A stretch of DNA of 64,000 nt from Acidobacteriota bacterium (GTDB lineage Bacteria > Acidobacteriota > Thermoanaerobaculia > Multivoradales > SZUA-115): contig JAJRVQ010000156.1 in assembly GCA_024277255.1 (NCBI GenBank), forward strand, positions 1 through 64,000. The letters are read 5' to 3'. Shown here in pieces: positions 63,926-64,000 of this stretch. Below the pieces are notes generated by a model. It saw only the letters and a list, made by a program, of their open reading frames with translations, was not told the DNA's origin and did no database searches. The translations under genes and the position numbers were made by a program. Position 1 is the first letter of the stretch; each line of letters starts with the position of its first letter.

Positions 63926-64000
63926 ATGGTTGAGACGGCGCCGAGAGCTGAGGAGTACGACGTCATCGTGGCGGGAGGCGGGCCCGCCGGATCGACGGTG
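63926..64000 (+). CDS. FAD-dependent oxidoreductase (partial, runs off right edge)
   Basis: The ATG at 63926, with a GGGGAG motif upstream, opens a frame of 25 codons to the window end. It reads MVETAPRAEEYDVIVAGGG, then PAGST. YDVIVAGGGPAGST is the dinucleotide-binding GxGxxG start of FAD flavoproteins such as tryptophan-halogenase-like or geranylgeranyl-reductase-like enzymes. It is 29 bases after the receptor gene, so it belongs to the same operon and adds another tailoring oxidoreductase. Confidence 0.75.
   Translation, partial: MVETAPRAEEYDVIVAGGGPAGSTV

Overview
The window is about 65% GC, densely coded, and comes from a Gram-negative, free-living bacterium: it has a TonB-dependent receptor, many lipoprotein and Sec/Tat signals, and BamB-like beta-propellers. 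An FG-GAP/ASPIC protein paired with a TPR lipoprotein, an IPTL-CTERM protein, lamin-tail exonucleases and an ImuA-ImuB-DnaE2 set together suggest the Acidobacteriota or a neighbouring soil or sediment lineage. That placement is inferred from gene content only. I saw no rRNA, tRNA, CRISPR array, prophage or transposase.

Layout. 1-11 kb: the start of a SIR2-like gene cut by the left edge, divergent from selA; two tiny exported proteins; a 1570-residue secreted lamin-tail/exonuclease protein; leuS. 11-16 kb: a secreted TPR protein, a VapC-like toxin with a small partner, a molybdopterin oxidoreductase and a RelE/YefM-type toxin-antitoxin pair. 16-26 kb: rocD, a helicase-exonuclease gene that looks like a fusion of mrfA and mrfB, a LOG-family enzyme, fdhD, a TerC membrane protein and dnaE2. 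26-39 kb: an unrecognised helical protein with an in-frame membrane segment just past its stop, an IPTL-CTERM protein, adenosine deaminase, imuA-imuB, three tandem paralogous exported proteins, pepF, an orphan MbtH gene and a small acidic protein. 39-50 kb: CRTAC1/TPR pair, a GT39-like membrane protein, a GH172-like (DUF2961) protein, a Tat-exported sulfite-oxidase-like enzyme and small membrane or lipoproteins.

50-64 kb is one long, tightly coupled plus-strand operon. It holds four secreted PQQ-like propellers, an EhpF/PaaK-like adenylating enzyme, an aldehyde dehydrogenase, an iron-dependent alcohol dehydrogenase, a HemN-like radical SAM protein, a TonB receptor and the start of a flavoprotein. 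The natural reading is a cassette interconverting a carboxylic acid, aldehyde and alcohol, linked to uptake of a substrate or product; the compound is unknown.

The strongest unexplained signals are: (i) a GCGTAAA direct repeat with 11-bp period upstream of both dnaE2 and imuA, a candidate non-canonical SOS operator; (ii) two dispersed 70-bp structured elements whose stems differ at three positions that all keep pairing; (iii) the MrfA-MrfB fusion; and (iv) the 50-64 kb operon. SelA, FdhD and two Moco enzymes point to an active molybdenum/selenium metabolism, but no selenoprotein could be proved here.
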